Positions 30,755 through 32,152 of a stretch of 32,152 nucleotides of DNA are shown in pieces. The notes under the pieces are model-generated. The model saw only the letters and a program-made list of their open reading frames with translations. It searched no databases and was not told the origin of the DNA. A program made the translations under genes and the position numbers. Location of the stretch: the NCBI GenBank assembly GCA_009602725.1, contig WELB01000122.1, positions 397,692 through 429,843 of the forward strand, read 5' to 3'. Within the stretch, counting starts at the first letter, position 1, and each line of letters begins with the position of its first letter. This DNA comes from Spirogloea muscicola (taxonomy: Eukaryota; Streptophyta; Zygnematophyceae; Spirogloeales; Spirogloeaceae).

Positions 30755-32152
30755 CCGGGCGCCGCCGCGGGTGCGGGGGGGAGACCTGGCGGTCCCTGCG
30801 GGCCGGCGGCGGCCCTGGTGACGTGGGGCGCCACCTCGGCGGGGACGTCCTCCTTGGCGGGCGTGGCACAAGTATAAACTGTGCGCTGATGACATTGCCA
30901 TCAATTTGGCCCTGCATAATTACCAATTATGCAATTTGCGATAAGCTGGCATAGCCTATACATCTTCTTCATGTCGCTGTCACCCTTGTCCGCATTACAT
31001 TATCGATATTGACTGCGACTTCTCAAAATTTAGCATTTATGACTGACTCAAGTGCCTTGATGGAGACCACCCTGGGAACCCCAAGGTGTATCGAACGGAT
31101 GTCACACAGACACATTCGTACGACGCGCTCAGGAAAGGCTGAGAAGGTGCACCCCATCCATGTGCTGCTGAGCTTTCTCGGCCTCCCGCCGCATCTTGAA
31201 CTCCACGTACCCAAAGCCCTTTGGCAGGTTGACCTGCCATATCGACGTGTTTGCATGTGCTCAGGGCCCCTGGAGTGAACAGGTTCTACTTTCAACGCGC
31301 AGCCACCCAAAATCATGGCATCAAGGTGACGGCAGAAGCCATCTGCTTGGAAAATTAGCGCACCGCTTTGTCCATGGCCAGCTCGACATTCACAATCTCG
31401 CCGTAAAGGCCTGCGCACCAGCAAGTACAGCAGAGAGAGTGCTCAGGAGAAGAGCAGGAGCCTTCTGGAAAGTCGAGTCGAGTAGCAGGCATGGCCATGG
31501 TTGTGCAGCACGGTGCTTCTAATGTGGCAACCAGACCTGATCTGCTTCTGCTTGCAGTGGCAAGCTGGTATTGACACGCAAGTTGCTCACCAAAGATCTC
31601 GCGCAGGTGCTCCTCGTTGACGTTGCGCGTCAGGCACCCAATGTGGAGCACCGTGGACTCTGGGGTCGGCGTCCGATCTTTCCTGGTACACAGAGGGCTG
31701 AGCGTTGAATCAGCTTGGCGAAGGTATGCAAGCGAAGGCATGGCCACATCGGACCGGCCATCAGCCGCATCGCCATTGTCGTCGCCGCGGCGGGCTGAGG
31801 CGAGAGGAGATGGTGACCCACTTGGCGGGAGGGCCCTTGGGCGCCGAAGCCTCCTTGGCGGCCTTGGCCGCGGGTGCAACGCCATCGCGCTTGGACACGG
31901 GGGCGGGCGCGCTGCAACGAGCGCAGAGACGAAAGGCATGGCGGCACTCAGCGGCGCGCACAAGAGTCGAACCTTTTCTTTAAAAAGGCACACAGTCGGG
32001 GACTACGGAGCATCGATCGCACGGTGCGCCGAGAGTGATAGTGCGCTCCGGCAAGAGCTCCTGACGAGGGCTCGCCTGGCCTTGGCGGCGGTGGCGGCGG
32101 CGGCCGCGGGGCTGGCGCTGCGCGAGCTCTCGGAGGCGGAGGCGGAGGAGGA
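30755..32152 (-). CDS. RNPS1: RNPS1/SR45-like RNA-binding splicing factor, partial at both ends, 6 exons seen
   Basis: Minus-strand exons are (edge)32152-32076, 31911-31822, 31682-31591, 31410-31364, 31233-31153 and 30911-about 30755, in phase throughout. RNPS1/SR45 binds spliced mRNA with the exon-junction complex and influences splice-site choice in the nucleus (family knowledge). The one RRM starts TVLHIGCLTRNVNEEHLREI (RNP2 is LHIGCL), continues GEIVNVELAMDKAVNLP, and has RNP1 KGFGYVEF followed by HMDGGQIDGNVISAQF. This is the RNPS1/SR45 subtype, with LTRNV and AMDKAVNLP characteristic of the plant form. A Ser-rich N-terminal piece (SSSASASESSRSASP) and a basic Pro/Arg/Ser tail after the RRM (RPPRRTSPPRWRP) represent the usual flanking RS-like regions. 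The tail is cut at the N at 30754, where retroelement copy D begins. The first intron seen has a GC donor. Confidence 0.9.
31912..32075 (-). other. Probable GC-AG intron in the RNPS1/SR45-like gene
   Basis: The Ser-rich upstream exon reads in phase through AAGGCCAG and then GCGAGC; the downstream exon begins with C after GTTGCAG. Using the GC donor leaves two bases that complete a serine codon and keep the frame. The nearest GT donor, GTCAGG, would not. The upstream exon frame is taken from its Ser-rich reading only. Confidence 0.6.

Noticed and set aside
1-32152. CRISPR arrays, bacterial operons, tRNA or rRNA genes
   Set aside because: Scanning by eye showed no regularly spaced repeats and no tRNA or rRNA cores. 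The dense introns and plastid-targeted genes show nuclear eukaryotic DNA.

Overview
The window is nuclear DNA from a photosynthetic member of the green lineage, most likely a GC-rich chlorophyte alga. The genes are broken by many short GT-AG introns and two apparent GC-AG introns, and several encode chloroplast proteins that plants and green algae keep in the nucleus. Triplet GCC/GGC tracts and single Ns sit at the GC-rich 5' ends of genes. I named genes by reading exons by eye and joining them in phase; no search was run.

Layout: (1) 1-1212, the 3' part of a TGD1-like lipid-transfer permease on the + strand, followed by a 246-bp tandem duplication that starts in its last codons. (2) 2464-2915, a decayed retroelement tail next to the stop codon of a complete seven-exon cutC gene (2929-4909, - strand). 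(3) 5845-17809, a complete 33-exon ferredoxin-dependent glutamate synthase gene on the + strand, joined in phase to 1636 residues. (4) 18282-18740, a small CRR42/DUF3148-like gene on the - strand, then scattered retroelement tail fragments. (5) 20027-22209, the succinyl-CoA ligase alpha subunit on the - strand, with an N gap in its presequence. (6) 23056-25766, a family-61-like glycosyltransferase with an N-terminal signal anchor on the - strand. (7) 26376-30753, a nest of 5'-truncated copies of one non-LTR-like retroelement in both orientations, including a recent insertion of one copy's tail into another. (8) 30755-32152, an RNPS1/SR45-like splicing factor on the - strand, cut by the window edge upstream and by an N plus retroelement sequence downstream.

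The host genes are housekeeping genes and are not an operon or a cluster: plastid lipid import, nitrogen assimilation, NDH assembly, the TCA cycle, protein glycosylation and mRNA processing. The most unusual content is the retroelement family. It has a Cys/His motif followed by a restriction-like endonuclease-like C-terminus, a short 3' tail carrying a conserved hairpin, and extreme 5' truncation. I found no wholly new multi-gene system.
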